Source: Deinococcus aestuarii
Lineage (GTDB): Bacteria > Deinococcota > Deinococci > Deinococcales > Deinococcaceae
Direction: 5' to 3'
Length of the DNA: 61,017 bases
Assembly: GCF_018863415.1 (NCBI RefSeq)
Contig: NZ_JAHKSN010000028.1
Location: forward strand, 1 to 61,017
A program made the translations under genes and the position numbers. The notes under the pieces are model-generated. The model was not told the DNA's origin. It saw only the letters and a program-made list of their open reading frames with translations, and did not search any database. Below, piece after piece: positions 19,711 through 29,446 of the stretch (its first letter is position 1; each line of letters starts with the position of its first letter).

Positions 19711-21117
19711 ATGACCGCACCCCACGAGCCCCAGACGCTGCTGCGCGGCATCCACACCCTGCTGACGATGGGGGGCGAACGCGAGGCCCCCTCACCGCCG
19801 ATTTCCGACGCCGCCGTGCTGATCGAGGGACCGCGTGTGCGCTGGGTCGGCCCGGAACGGGAGCTGCCCGCCGAACTGCTGGCCCCCGGCCACCACGTCC
19901 GCGACCTCGGCGGGCACGTCGTCCTGCCCGGGCTGATCAACACCCACCACCACCTCTACCAGAACCTCACCCGCTGCCTGGCGCCCGATTCGGGGCTGTT
20001 CGACTGGCTGCGGACGCTCTACCCCATCTGGCTGCGCCTGACCCCGGAGGCGGCCTTCGTGAGCGCGCAGGTGGGGCTGGCCGAGCTGGCGCTCTCCGGC
20101 TGCACGACGAGCAGCGACCACTTATACCTCTACCCGAACGGGGTGCGGCTGGACGACACCATCCACGCGGCGCGGGAGACCGGCCTGCGCTTCCACGCGA
20201 CGCGCGGCAGCATGAGCCTGGGGGAGTCGCAGGGCGGGCTGCCCCCCGACCGCGCCGTAGAGCGGGAGGACGACATCCTGCGCGACAGCGCGCGGGTGAT
20301 CGCGGCCTTCCACGACCCCCGGCCCCTGGCCCTGACGCGGGTGGCGCTGGCGCCCTGCTCGCCCTTCTCGGTGACGGGCGACCTGATGCGCGAGAGCGCC
20401 CGCCTGGCTCGCGTCCACGGCGTCCGGCTCCACACCCACCTCGCGGAGACGGCCGACGAGGACGCCTTCTGCCTGGCCCGCTTCGGCCTGCGGCCCCTGG
20501 ACTACGCCGAGTCGCTGGGGTGGCTGGGGCCGGACGTGTGGTTCGCGCACGGGGTCCACTTCAGCCCGGCGGACGCGGCTCGGCTGGGCCGGTGCGGCTG
20601 CGGCGTCGCCCACTGCCCGAGCAGCAACATGCGCCTGGCGAGCGGCATCGCCCCGGTGCGGGAGCTGCTGGAGGCGGGCGTGCGGGTGGCCCTCGGGGTG
20701 GACGGCAGCGCCAGCAACGACGGCGCGCACCTGCTCGGGGAGGCGCGACAGGCGCTGCTCTCCTCGCGCGTGCGCGGGGCTCCCGGCGAGGCACCCCGCG
20801 CGGCGGACGCCTTGAGCGCCTCCGAGGCCCTCTGGCTCGCCACCCGGGGAGGGGCGGAGGTGCTGGGCCGGGAGGACCTCGGGCAACTCGCACCCGGCTT
20901 CGCCGCCGACCTGATCGCCGTGAACCTCAACGACCTCGCCTTCGCCGGGGCACGGCACGACCCGCTCGCGGCCCTGACCCTGTGCAGCCCGCCGCGCGTG
21001 GCGCTGAGCATGGTGGGAGGCCGGGTCGTCGTGGAGGGCGGCGAGCTGGTCACGCTGGACCTGCCGCCCCTGCTGGAGCGCCACGAGCGCCTGAGCCGGG
21101 CAATGGTGCTGGGCTGA
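19711..21117 (+). CDS. Amidohydrolase, probable 8-oxoguanine deaminase
   Basis: The 468-residue protein belongs to the subtype-III amidohydrolases near AtzB/TrzN and 8-oxoguanine deaminase. It shows the metal His pair in GLINTHHHLYQNLTR (His79, His81), SDHLYLYPNG, LHTHLAETADED, the conserved His in WFAHGVHFS, AHCPSSNMRLASGIAP and the late Asp in LGVDGSASNDGAHLL. The YQNLTR and SDHLYLYP segments are what I know from 8-oxoguanine deaminases, which make urate directly from 8-oxoguanine. Hydroxyatrazine-type or other purine-like substrates remain possible. A clear CAGGAGG site precedes the ATG. Its place after the purine permease supports a purine substrate. Confidence 0.8.
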   Translation: MTAPHEPQTLLRGIHTLLTMGGEREAPSPPISDAAVLIEGPRVRWVGPERELPAELLAPGHHVRDLGGHVVLPGLINTHHHLYQNLTRCLAPDSGLFDWLRTLYPIWLRLTPEAAFVSAQVGLAELALSGCTTSSDHLYLYPNGVRLDDTIHAARETGLRFHATRGSMSLGESQGGLPPDRAVEREDDILRDSARVIAAFHDPRPLALTRVALAPCSPFSVTGDLMRESARLARVHGVRLHTHLAETADEDAFCLARFGLRPLDYAESLGWLGPDVWFAHGVHFSPADAARLGRCGCGVAHCPSSNMRLASGIAPVRELLEAGVRVALGVDGSASNDGAHLLGEARQALLSSRVRGAPGEAPRAADALSASEALWLATRGGAEVLGREDLGQLAPGFAADLIAVNLNDLAFAGARHDPLAALTLCSPPRVALSMVGGRVVVEGGELVTLDLPPLLERHERLSRAMVLG

Positions 21118-21196
21118 GCCCGCCCACCGCCCGGCTTCCGTCCAGGAAAAGGAAGGAGAGACCCGACCGCATCCAAAGCATTTGACACGAGAAGAC

Positions 21197-21265
21197 TGTC
21201 ATGCTGAGCGCAGCGAAACCTCTCCAACGGGCCGGGCGAGACCCTTCACGTCGTTCAGGGTGACA
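21197..21265. repeat. Small noncoding dispersed repeat (inverted-end type)
   Basis: The ends TGTCATGCTGAGCGCAGCGAA and TTCACGTCGTTCAGGGTGACA (each written here as about 20 bases) are imperfect inverted copies around a GC-rich centre. This sequence style is common as a dispersed small repeat in Deinococcus and other genomes. The whole stretch 21118-21423 holds no other recognisable element. Confidence 0.65.
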
Positions 21266-21423
21266 ATTCTGCGCTCGGCAAATGCTCCAAGCCTCTCTCC
21301 GACTCGGCATGCTCAGGTTGACCGGGCTCCGGGAGTCGGTGCGACCGGCCGGGTGGGCAGACGCCACAGGGTGCGGGCGGTGAGGGCCGACCCAGTACAC
21401 CCACTGGAAAGTCCAATCCCGAG

Positions 21424-21933
21424 GTGTTCGGCGATCCGGGAGCGCGGGCGGCCTGGTTCGAGCGCCTGCTGCACAACGCACTCGTCTCCACCATGGTGGG
21501 CGAGCACCGCACCTTCGAGCCGCTGGGATCGGGCACCCTGACCATGCTTGCCGGGAAGCGCGGCGTGACGGTCGGTGCCGCCGCCCACCTCGACGCACCG
21601 CCCGCCCCGGAACGACTGCGGGAGGCGGGCTATCGCCTGGCGACCCTCACCAACTCGGCGGGTCTGCGGAACTTCTTCGAGCAGGCCCTTTCGGCCGATG
21701 ACGTGAAGCGGCTCAAACCCCCGTCCGAGAAGCTGGGCGTAACGACGGGCGATCTGTGGCTCGTCGCCGCGCATCCCTGGGCCGTGACGGGCGCGGCGAA
21801 TGCAGGTTGCCGCACAGCGTTCGTGGGACGAGCCGGCAAGGTGCTCGGTCCAGCCGCCCCGAAGCCGGATGTGACGGGCCAGACCTTGAAGGACGTTGCG
21901 GAGGGCATCCTCGCGGTCGAGGCGCTGGGGTAG
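21424..21933 (+). pseudogene. Type II haloacid dehalogenase, truncated and deleted
   Basis: The reading frame resembles the middle and C-terminal parts of a haloacid dehalogenase type II (REAGYRLATLTNSAGLRNFFEQALSADDVKRLKP, GDLWLVAAHPWAVTGAANAGCRTAFV). The N-terminal FDxYGTL-type motif with the nucleophilic Asp is absent, and the family segment normally lying between LKP and EKLGVT is shortened. It should therefore not dehalogenate. No credible start codon or ribosome site precedes it. The upstream small repeat may mark the truncation point. Confidence 0.65.
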
Positions 21934-22137
21934 GCGTGGTGCGGCGCCTGCCGAGTCGAAGGTCGAGAACCTTATGTGCTCCGGCTCTGCATTTCCTGAA
22001 AGGAAACGCCCGGGCAGGGGTGGAGAATTTCCTCGGCATTCGAGAACTGGGCTCGAGTTCTGCCTCCCTCGGTGGTGCCGCTCACGCCAACGACCATTCG
22101 ATGTTCCGTCTCCATCACCGGCTCGGAAGGAACCCAC

Positions 22138-23310
22138 ATGCTCCGTTCCCTCTCCCTATGGCCCAGCCTCCTGGCCCTGACCCTCGCGTCCTCGCCCGCT
22201 CCGGCGCAGCCCGCCGCCTCGCTGCCCGCGTCGCCCGCGCGCCTGGGCGCTCCCCTCGAACTCGTCCACACCTTTTCCGGGCATATGCCCGTGGGCGTGA
22301 CCGTGAACAGCCAGGGACGCATCTTCGTGTCGTACCCGCGCTGGGAGGACATCGTGCCCTTCTCGGTCGCGGAGATCAGGGGCGGGCGCGAGGTGCCCTA
22401 CCCCAACCGGGACCTCAACACCCTCAAGATCCCGAACAACTACGACTCCTTCGTGGGCGTGCAGGGCCTCCTCGTGGACGGCAGGGACCGGCTGTGGGTG
22501 CTCGACACGGGCACGATCAACCTCGGGCCCGTCGTCGATCAGCGGGCGCCCAAGCTCGTCGGGATCGACACGCGCACGAACCGGGTGGTCAAGACGATCC
22601 GCTTCCCCGCGGGCGTGGTGCTGCCGAACACCTATCTCAACGACCTGCGGGTGGACCTGCGCTTCGGGGCGGACGGGGTAGCCTATATCACCGACTCGGG
22701 GGCGAAGTCGGGGGCCGGGCTGATCGTGGTGGACCTCGCCTCGGGGCGAAGCTGGCGCAAGCTGACGGGCGACGCGACGGTGAAGCCGGTGCCGGGATTC
22801 GTCTCCTTCGCGGACGGGCGCGCGCTGCTGGAGCGTCCACAGGGCGGGCCCGCGCGCACCCTCTCCTTCGGGGCCGACTCCATCGCCATCAGCCCGGATG
22901 GGAGCACCCTGTACTACGCCCCCACCGCCTCGCGCCGGTTGTACGCGGTGCCCACGGCGGCCCTGCGCGACGAGTCGTTGAGTGACGCGCAAGTCAAGGC
23001 CCAGGTGCGCGACCTGGGCGAGAAAGGCGTCTCCGACGGGATGGCCGAGGACACCTTCGGGCGGCTGTACACCACCAACCATGAGCAGAACGCGATCATC
23101 CGCCGCCTGCCGAACGGCGAGTTCGAGACGGTCGTACGTGACCCCCGCCTGATCTGGCCCGACACGCTGGCGATCCGGGGCGGGTACCTCTACATCCTGA
23201 GTAACCAGCTCAACCGGCAGGGCCGCTACCACTACGGCATCGACCAGCGGGTGAAGCCCTACGCCCTCTTCCGGGTGAAGGTGAACGCCCAGCCCGTGAT
23301 CCTGCGGTGA
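22138..23310 (+). CDS. Secreted MRJP/yellow-family beta-propeller protein
   Basis: The 390-residue protein has a Sec signal peptide (MLRSLSLWPSLLALTLASSPAPAQP) and the major royal jelly protein/yellow fold: HMPVGVTVNSQGRIFVSYPRWEDIVPFSVAEI, NNYDSFVGVQGLLVDGRDRLWVLDTG, LNDLRVDLRFGADGVAYITDSG, FGADSIAISPDGSTLYYAP and VSDGMAEDTFGRLYTTNHEQNAI. The family is best known from insects but also occurs in Deinococcus. The bacterial function is not established; a secreted lactonase-like or ligand-binding propeller is a guess. GGAAGGA lies ahead of the ATG. Nothing in the neighbours explains its role. Confidence 0.87.
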   Translation: MLRSLSLWPSLLALTLASSPAPAQPAASLPASPARLGAPLELVHTFSGHMPVGVTVNSQGRIFVSYPRWEDIVPFSVAEIRGGREVPYPNRDLNTLKIPNNYDSFVGVQGLLVDGRDRLWVLDTGTINLGPVVDQRAPKLVGIDTRTNRVVKTIRFPAGVVLPNTYLNDLRVDLRFGADGVAYITDSGAKSGAGLIVVDLASGRSWRKLTGDATVKPVPGFVSFADGRALLERPQGGPARTLSFGADSIAISPDGSTLYYAPTASRRLYAVPTAALRDESLSDAQVKAQVRDLGEKGVSDGMAEDTFGRLYTTNHEQNAIIRRLPNGEFETVVRDPRLIWPDTLAIRGGYLYILSNQLNRQGRYHYGIDQRVKPYALFRVKVNAQPVILR

Positions 23311-23392
23311 GGTAAGGGACCCGGCTGGTCCTGTCCGCAGCGAGGGACGCCCTGCGGCGGTTGACCGGGGAGCTTCGAGGTCAGGGGGTCAG

Positions 23393-24055
23393 GTGGCACA
23401 CGCCGTCGCCAACATGAGCCGGGAAGAGGACGTGCGGCGCATCGCTGAAGTCGTCCGGGAGCACTTCGGCGGCTTCGACACCCGGATGAATCATGCGGGC
23501 GTCTCGATATGCGGCGAGCTGACGGAGGTGCCTGTGGAGGACATGTGCCGTCTGTTCGAGATCAACGTGTGGGGCCTGATCTACGGCTCGCGTGGGGCGG
23601 TGGCCCACCTGCGGACGCACGGTGGGGCCCTGATCGACATCGGCGTCCTGTCGGACCGCGCGATCCCGCTTCAGGGCATCTACAGTGCCGGAGAACATGC
23701 CGTAGAGGGCTTCACCCACGCGCTGCGGATGGAGCTGGAGCACGCGGGCGCGCCCGTCCCGGTCACCCTGGTCAAGCCCGCCACCATCGACATCCCTTAC
23801 CCGCACCATGCCAGGAACTACCTGGAGGCCGAGCCCGAGCACGCCCCGCCGGTCTCTGCCCCGGAGGCAGTGGCCCGGACCCTCCTGCACGCCGCAGCGC
23901 ACCCCAACCGGGACGTGTGCGTCGGCGGGGGCGCCCGGGGCCTGGCCCTATTGGGAAGCCTGGCGCCCCGAGCGACCGACAAGGTGGAGGAGGCAATCTG
24001 TTTAGAGGGCTCCAAGAGTCCCCAGCCGCCTCAACCCGCGCGGAGAACGGCCTGA
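23393..24055 (+). pseudogene. SDR-family oxidoreductase, truncated, catalytic Lys lost
   Basis: The product aligns with the middle and end of classical short-chain dehydrogenases (FGGFDTRMNHAGVS, INVWGLIYGS, ALIDIGVLSDRAIPLQGIYSAGEHAVEGFTHALRMELEH). The N-terminal Rossmann TGxxxGIG nucleotide-binding half is absent. In the catalytic YxxxK motif Tyr97 is kept but the Lys position (residue 101) is Glu, and the NNAG motif reads NHAG. It should be inactive as an oxidoreductase. The frame is nevertheless open for 220 codons with a GTG start, so recent decay or a non-enzymatic role are both possible; decay is simpler. Confidence 0.65.
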
Positions 24056-24271
24056 ACCAGCCCACCGGGGCGGTTACTCTGGGGCGTGCAGGAGGCGAGC
24101 GTGTACACCGAGGCCGCGTTGCACCCGGCGATCACCCGAACGGCCCTGATCGGTCCAGGGAGGGTCGTCCCGGCAGGGTGGCGCTCCGCGAGGCGCGCGT
24201 GACACCGGATGAACCCGCGCCGACCCCACCCACCGCACCATGAACGTCAAGCAGGCCCGGAGGAGGACCCT

Positions 24272-24787
24272 ATGACGACGACCCGGAGCGAACGGACCAG
24301 GCAGGAGCTGAGCGTCTCCCTGTACGTGAACGGCGAGGCCCGGCAGGTCGAGGTCCCGCCACAAGCCACCCTCCTCGACGTGCTGCGCGAGCGGCTGGGT
24401 CTGACGGGCAGCAAGAAGGGCTGCAACCACGGGCAGTGCGGCGCCTGCACGGTCCACGTGGACGGCGAGCCTTACCTCTCGTGCCTGACCCTGACGGCGA
24501 CTTTGGAGGGGCGCTCCGTCACGACCATCGAGGGCCTGGCGGACGGGGAAGCCTTACACCCCATGCAGCGGGCCTTTATCGAGCACGACGCCTTCCAGTG
24601 CGGGTACTGCACGCCGGGGCAGATCATGTCGGCGGTCGCCTGCGTGCAGACGGGGCACGCTCAGGGCGAGGCCGACCTCAAGGACTTCATGAGCGGCAAC
24701 CTCTGCCGCTGCGCCGCCTACCCGCAGATCGTGAAGGCGGTTCAGAGCGTGGCGGGCACCGGGGAGGTCAGCGATGCGGCCCTTTGA
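24272..24787 (+). CDS. Aldehyde oxidoreductase-type 2Fe-2S subunit (PaoA-like)
   Basis: The 171-residue protein is the iron-sulfur subunit of a three-subunit xanthine-oxidase-family enzyme. Cysteines for the first cluster are in GCNHGQCGACTVHVDGEPYLSCLTL, those for the second in FQCGYCTPGQIM and GNLCRCAAYPQI. E. coli PaoA (YagT) carries a Tat signal; this copy has only a short Arg/Thr-rich start (MTTTRSERTRQELS) and appears cytoplasmic. The AGGAGGA site at about 24260 supports ATG 24272. It overlaps the FAD subunit gene by 14 bases. Confidence 0.9.
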   Translation: MTTTRSERTRQELSVSLYVNGEARQVEVPPQATLLDVLRERLGLTGSKKGCNHGQCGACTVHVDGEPYLSCLTLTATLEGRSVTTIEGLADGEALHPMQRAFIEHDAFQCGYCTPGQIMSAVACVQTGHAQGEADLKDFMSGNLCRCAAYPQIVKAVQSVAGTGEVSDAAL

Positions 24788-25763
24788 GTACGGGCGGGCG
24801 GAGAACGAGGGGCAGGCCCTGACGCTCGGCGGTCGCTTCCTCGCGGGCGGCACCACCCTGATCGACCTGATGCGGCTGGACGTGGAACGCCCTTCGCTGG
24901 TGACCGACATCACCCGCCTGCCGCTGCGGGAGATCGGGAACGCGGGGGGCGGGCTGCGGATCGGGGCGCTTGCCAGCAACACCGCGACCGCCGAGCATCC
25001 CCTGGTGCGGGAACGCTACCCCCTGCTCAGCGAGGCGATCCTGGCCGGGGCCTCCCAGCAGATTCGCAACATGGCCTCCATGTCGGGGAACGTGATGCAG
25101 CGGACCCGCTGCCCCTACTTCCGCAACCTTGACTTTCCCAGGTGCAACAAGCGCGACATCGGCAGCGGCTGCGGCGCCATCGAGGGCGACCACCGCAAAC
25201 ACGCCGTCCTGGGCACCTCCGAGTGCTGCATCGCCGTCCACGCCTCGGACGCGGCGGTGGCGCTCGTCGCGCTCGACTGCTCGCTGACATTGCACGGGCC
25301 GGAGGGCGAGCGGGAGGTGGCGCTGACCGACTTCCTGCTGAAGCCTGAAAATCACCCGGAGCTGGAGCATGATCTGAAGCCCGGCGAGCTGATCGTAAGC
25401 CTGAACCTGCCCGCGCTGCCCTGGGCGGTGAACGGCACCTACCTCAAGGTCCGCGAGCGCGAGTCCTACGCCTTCGCGCTGGCCTCGGCGGCGGTGGCCG
25501 TCGATCTGGACGGTGACACGGTGCGGGACGTGCGGATCGCCCTCGGCGGGGTCGGGACGGTACCGTGGCGGGCGCGGGAGGCGGAGGAGGCCCTGCGCGG
25601 CCAGCCCGCCACCCGCGCCGCCTTCGAGGAGGCCGCCCGCGTCGCCCTGCGGGACGCCCGGCCCCTGGCGCAGAACGCCTACAAGGTCGGCCTGGCGAGA
25701 AACGTCATCGTCCGCGCGCTGGAGCGCGTGACCGGAGGACCCATGACTGGAGAAAGGGCATGA
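24774..25763 (+). CDS. FAD and 4Fe-4S subunit (PaoB-like)
   Basis: The 329-residue subunit carries the FAD domain of a molybdenum hydroxylase (RFLAGGTTLIDLMRLDVERP, IRNMASMSGNVMQRTRCPYFR). The insertion RCPYFRNLDFPRCNKRDIGSGCGAIEGDHRKHAVLG, with a later Cys pair in TSECCIAVH, matches the extra [4Fe-4S] cluster region of PaoB (YagS). Electrons would pass from PaoA-type clusters to FAD and on to the acceptor. The very N-terminus is slightly short compared with the family. It overlaps both neighbours (14 and 4 bases), so all three subunits are probably coupled. Confidence 0.9.
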   Translation: MRPFEYGRAENEGQALTLGGRFLAGGTTLIDLMRLDVERPSLVTDITRLPLREIGNAGGGLRIGALASNTATAEHPLVRERYPLLSEAILAGASQQIRNMASMSGNVMQRTRCPYFRNLDFPRCNKRDIGSGCGAIEGDHRKHAVLGTSECCIAVHASDAAVALVALDCSLTLHGPEGEREVALTDFLLKPENHPELEHDLKPGELIVSLNLPALPWAVNGTYLKVRERESYAFALASAAVAVDLDGDTVRDVRIALGGVGTVPWRAREAEEALRGQPATRAAFEEAARVALRDARPLAQNAYKVGLARNVIVRALERVTGGPMTGERA

Positions 25764-28072
25764 CCCGCGCACTCCCCAAGCCCCTCCCCCTGGACGTGCC
25801 CGGCGGCGCCATCGGTCGGCGGCTGGACCGGGTGGACGGCCCCGACAAGGTGACGGGCCACGCCACCTATGCGGTCGAGTACGAGGTGCCCAACGTCGCC
25901 CACGCCGTTCTCGTCACGTCCTCCATCGCGCATGGACGTGTGAGGCGCATCGACACCTCCGCCGCCCTAACGGTGCCCGGCGTGCTGGCGGTACTGACCC
26001 ACGAGTCGGGGGGCGTAAAGCTCAAACCCGTCGAGGCCCCCTTCCCGGAGGGCACCTCGGGCACGGCCCTGCTGCCCCTCCAGACGGACAAGATCGAGCA
26101 GCGCGGGCAGGTCGTCGCCGTCGTCGTGGCCGAGACGCTGGAGCAGGCGCAACACGGGGCCGTCCTCATCGAGCCCGAGTACGAGGAGGAGCCCTTCATC
26201 GGGACGCTGGAGGAGAGCCTGAAGAGTGGGCGTGCAGACCTCCGGGAGCCGGTGGAGGACGAGGAGTATCAGCGCGGGGAGGCCGAGAAGGCGTTCGCGG
26301 AGGCCGAAATTCAGCTTGACCTCACCTACACCACCCCGCAGGAGAACCACAACCCGCTGGAGATGCACGGCACCCTGGCCGTGTGGGAGAGCGAGACGCA
26401 CCTCACCGTGTACGAGCCGAGCCAGTGGATTCTGGCCCCGAAACACACCCTGGCCCACCACTTCGGCCTGGACCCCGAACACGTGCGGGTGGTCTCGCCC
26501 TACATCGGCGGGGGCTTCGGCAGCAAGGCCGCCACGTGGTCGCACCTGCCGCTTGCGGCACTGGCGGCGAAGATCGTGAAGCGCCCCGTCAAGCTCTCGC
26601 GCACCCGGGCGCAGATGTTCGCGGGCGTGGGTTACCGGCCCGCCACGGTGCAGAAGTACAAACTCGGCGCGACGAGGGACGGCAAGATCACCTCCATCTC
26701 CATCCAGGCCGAGACCCAGGCGGGGATGAACGGCGACTTCCCCGAGCCGGTCGCGGGCGTGACCCAGATGCTCTACGACGTGCCGAACATGGCGGTCTCG
26801 CACGAACTCGCGCGGACCCACGCGGGCGAGGGGATCATGATGCGCGCCCCCGGCGAGGCGAGCGGGTCCTTCGCCCTGGAGAGCGCGGTGGACGAACTCG
26901 CCGTCGCTGCCGGGCTCGACCCCCTGGAAGTGCGGCTGCGGAACTACGCCGAGACGGACCCCAAGAGCGGCCTCCCCTACAGCAGCAAGCTCCTGCGCGA
27001 GTGCTACCGGCAGGGCGCCGACCTCTTCGGCTGGGAGCGGCGTACCCCCGAGCCGGGCTCCATGCGCGACGGCGACACGCTGATCGGCTGGGGGATGGCG
27101 ACGGTGACCTACCCCGTCTACGCCAGCGCCGCGACCGCCCGCGCCCGCATCTTCGACGATGGCCGCGCGGAGATCGAGGCGGGCTCGCAGGACATCGGGA
27201 CCGGCACCTACACCATCCTGACTCAGATCGCCGCCGACGGCTTCGGGATGGAGGCCGGGAGCGTGAAGGTCCTGCTGGGCGACACCAACTACCCCAAGAA
27301 CGCCTACTCGGGCGGCTCGCGCACGGCGGCCAGCGTGGGCGACGTGGTGATGGCGGCCTCGCAGGGGGCGCGGCAGGAACTCGCCCTGATCGCGGTGCAG
27401 GACGAGGAGTCGCCGCTGCACGGGCTGAACCCCCTCGACCTCGACGCCCGGGAGGGGCGCCTGTTCAAGCGGGACGAGCCCTCGCGCGGGGAGACCTTTC
27501 AGGACATCCTGACGCGCGCGGGCCGCAACCACGTCGAGGTCTACCGCGAGGTGCTGCCGGTGGGCGGTGACCCGAAGAGCCTCGACCAGATGATGGGGGC
27601 CAAGAACGCCTCGACGGAGGCGGACGCGGCGGGGTACGCCCGGCATTCCTTCGGGGCGGCCTTCGTGGAGGTGCGGGTGGACCCCGACCTGATGACGCCG
27701 CGGGTGTCCCGCATCGTGGGCGTCTTCGACATCGGGCGGGTGCTCAACCGCAAGACGGCGGAGAGCCAACTCATCGGCGGGATGATCTGGGGCGTCGGGA
27801 TGGCGTTGCACGAGCAGACGGACGTGGACCCGGGAACGGGGCTGGTGCTGAACGCCGACCTCGCCGAGTACCAGCTTCCCGTCAACGCGGACATCGGCGC
27901 GGTGGAGGTTCATGTGCTCGACGTGCCCGACCCCCACGCGAGCCGCCTCGGGGCGCGGGGCGCGGGCGAACTCGGCATCGTGGGGCTGGCAGCGGCGGTG
28001 GCGAACGCGGTCTACCACGCGACGGGAAAACGGGTCCGGGACCTGCCGATCACCATCGACAAGTTGTGTTGA
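25760..28072 (+). CDS. Molybdopterin-binding aldehyde oxidoreductase subunit (PaoC-like)
   Basis: The 770-residue catalytic subunit belongs to the xanthine-oxidase family, PaoC (YagR) branch. Visible family segments include [46 protein letters not shown] (the molybdopterin region), [38 protein letters not shown] and, near the end, [21 protein letters not shown] with the catalytic Glu. PaoABC oxidises aromatic aldehydes in E. coli; the substrate here is unknown. It overlaps the FAD subunit by ATGA. A dedicated XdhC-type maturase is not seen beside this operon; the one at 15903 might serve both. Confidence 0.91.
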   Translation: MTRALPKPLPLDVPGGAIGRRLDRVDGPDKVTGHATYAVEYEVPNVAHAVLVTSSIAHGRVRRIDTSAALTVPGVLAVLTHESGGVKLKPVEAPFPEGTSGTALLPLQTDKIEQRGQVVAVVVAETLEQAQHGAVLIEPEYEEEPFIGTLEESLKSGRADLREPVEDEEYQRGEAEKAFAEAEIQLDLTYTTPQENHNPLEMHGTLAVWESETHLTVYEPSQWILAPKHTLAHHFGLDPEHVRVVSPYIGGGFGSKAATWSHLPLAALAAKIVKRPVKLSRTRAQMFAGVGYRPATVQKYKLGATRDGKITSISIQAETQAGMNGDFPEPVAGVTQMLYDVPNMAVSHELARTHAGEGIMMRAPGEASGSFALESAVDELAVAAGLDPLEVRLRNYAETDPKSGLPYSSKLLRECYRQGADLFGWERRTPEPGSMRDGDTLIGWGMATVTYPVYASAATARARIFDDGRAEIEAGSQDIGTGTYTILTQIAADGFGMEAGSVKVLLGDTNYPKNAYSGGSRTAASVGDVVMAASQGARQELALIAVQDEESPLHGLNPLDLDAREGRLFKRDEPSRGETFQDILTRAGRNHVEVYREVLPVGGDPKSLDQMMGAKNASTEADAAGYARHSFGAAFVEVRVDPDLMTPRVSRIVGVFDIGRVLNRKTAESQLIGGMIWGVGMALHEQTDVDPGTGLVLNADLAEYQLPVNADIGAVEVHVLDVPDPHASRLGARGAGELGIVGLAAAVANAVYHATGKRVRDLPITIDKLC

Positions 28073-28148
28073 GTCCGGGAACGGTACGCGGGAAGACAGA
28101 GGCGCCCTGTCGGGGCGCACCACACTGGACAGCAGAAAGGAACCGCCC

Positions 28149-29183
28149 ATGACCGAGCCTGATCCCATTCCTGATCCCACGATCCAGTCCAGACGCAGGG
28201 TTCTTGGCAAGCTCGGCGGGCTGGCCGCGGCGCTCACCATCCCGACGGCCCTCGCGCGGCAGAACAGCAACCTGGGGAGCAGCGGGCGCATCCCCGCGCA
28301 GTCGGTGAAGCGCAACCCGGTCACCCAGTACCCCAAGCCGCCCTTCCCCAAGCAGACGCAGCCCTGGCCGGGGTTGGCGAGCAAGATGGTTCCTCGTCCT
28401 GACCACGGCGAGACGAGCTACCAGGGAACCGGGCGGCTGGTGGGCCGCAAGGCGCTCATCACCGGCGGCGACTCGGGCATCGGGCGCGCGGTGGCGATTG
28501 CCTACGCCCGTGAGGGCGCCGACGTGGCGATCAACTACCTGCCCGCCGAGGAGAGTGACGCCCGCGAGGTCATCGCCCTGATCCGGGCGGCGGGGCGCAA
28601 GGCCGTCGCCATTCCCGGCGATCTCCGCAGCGAGGCCTTTTGTCAGGAACTCGTCGCGCGGGCGGTCCGCGAACTCGGCGGCCTCGACATCCTGGTGAGC
28701 AACGCGGCGCGGCAGCATCAGGTGCCCTCCATCGAGGACCTGACGACCGAGCTGTTCGACTGGACGATGAAGACCAACCTCTACGCGATGTTCTGGATCA
28801 CCAAGGCGGCCATGCCGCACTTCCAGCCGGGGGCGAGCATCATCGTCACGGCGTCCGAGCAGGCCTACGACCCTTCCCCGAACCTGCTCGACTACGCGCA
28901 GACGAAAGCCGCGCAGGTGGCCTTTACCAAGCTGCTCTCCAAGCAGGTCATCCACAAGGGCATCCGGGTGAACGCCGTGGCGCCGGGGCCGATCTGGACG
29001 CCGCTCCAGCCCAGCGGCGGCCAGGACCCGAACAAGCTGCCGCAGTTCGGGGCGAACACGCCGATCATGCGCCCCGGGCAGCCCGCCGAGCTGGCGGCGG
29101 CCTACGTGACGCTGGCCTCGCAGGAGTCGAGCTACGCCACCGGGCAGGTCTACGGGGTCAACGGCGGCAACGCCCAGCCGTGA
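28149..29183 (+). CDS. SDR-family oxidoreductase with Tat-type signal
   Basis: The 344-residue protein begins with a twin-arginine signal ([24 protein letters not shown]), then a Pro-rich linker to about residue 90 and a complete classical SDR domain: [45 protein letters not shown] and the catalytic [10 protein letters not shown]. It resembles the YghA/general-stress SDR group. Export of a folded, NAD(P)-loaded SDR by Tat would be unusual, so the motif may instead be vestigial. It follows the PaoC-like gene by 76 bases and precedes a strong stem-loop (29202-29233). Confidence 0.87.
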   Translation: MTEPDPIPDPTIQSRRRVLGKLGGLAAALTIPTALARQNSNLGSSGRIPAQSVKRNPVTQYPKPPFPKQTQPWPGLASKMVPRPDHGETSYQGTGRLVGRKALITGGDSGIGRAVAIAYAREGADVAINYLPAEESDAREVIALIRAAGRKAVAIPGDLRSEAFCQELVARAVRELGGLDILVSNAARQHQVPSIEDLTTELFDWTMKTNLYAMFWITKAAMPHFQPGASIIVTASEQAYDPSPNLLDYAQTKAAQVAFTKLLSKQVIHKGIRVNAVAPGPIWTPLQPSGGQDPNKLPQFGANTPIMRPGQPAELAAAYVTLASQESSYATGQVYGVNGGNAQP

Positions 29184-29201
29184 CGGCGCGGGGGTGAGGC
29201 T

Positions 29202-29233
29202 GGCGGCGCGTCAAGCGAATTTGACGCGCCGCC
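29202..29233 (+). terminator. Strong stem-loop after the SDR gene
   Basis: A perfect 13-bp inverted repeat (GGCGGCGCGTCAA and TTGACGCGCCGCC) flanks a 6-base loop. The T-tract after it is weak. Its place 18 bases after the SDR stop suggests a terminator or mRNA 3'-end stabiliser for the Pao-like operon. Confidence 0.7.
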
Positions 29234-29446
29234 TCTCTGGCCTGTGCCACGTCCTGTTCCGCATGAAGCGCGGGGGCCCTCTTCTTTCCTGGCGAACGGG
29301 GGACGGCCAGAGGACGGACGGCGGCTCTGCGCCTGCTGACGATGCCGAGGTCAGCCTGAAGCGCCGGTGGGGGAAGAATGAGCTAAGCGACATTTTCACC
29401 AGAAGCTCCAGGCAACGGCGGATCAACGGGGGCAGGAGGCAAGGGG

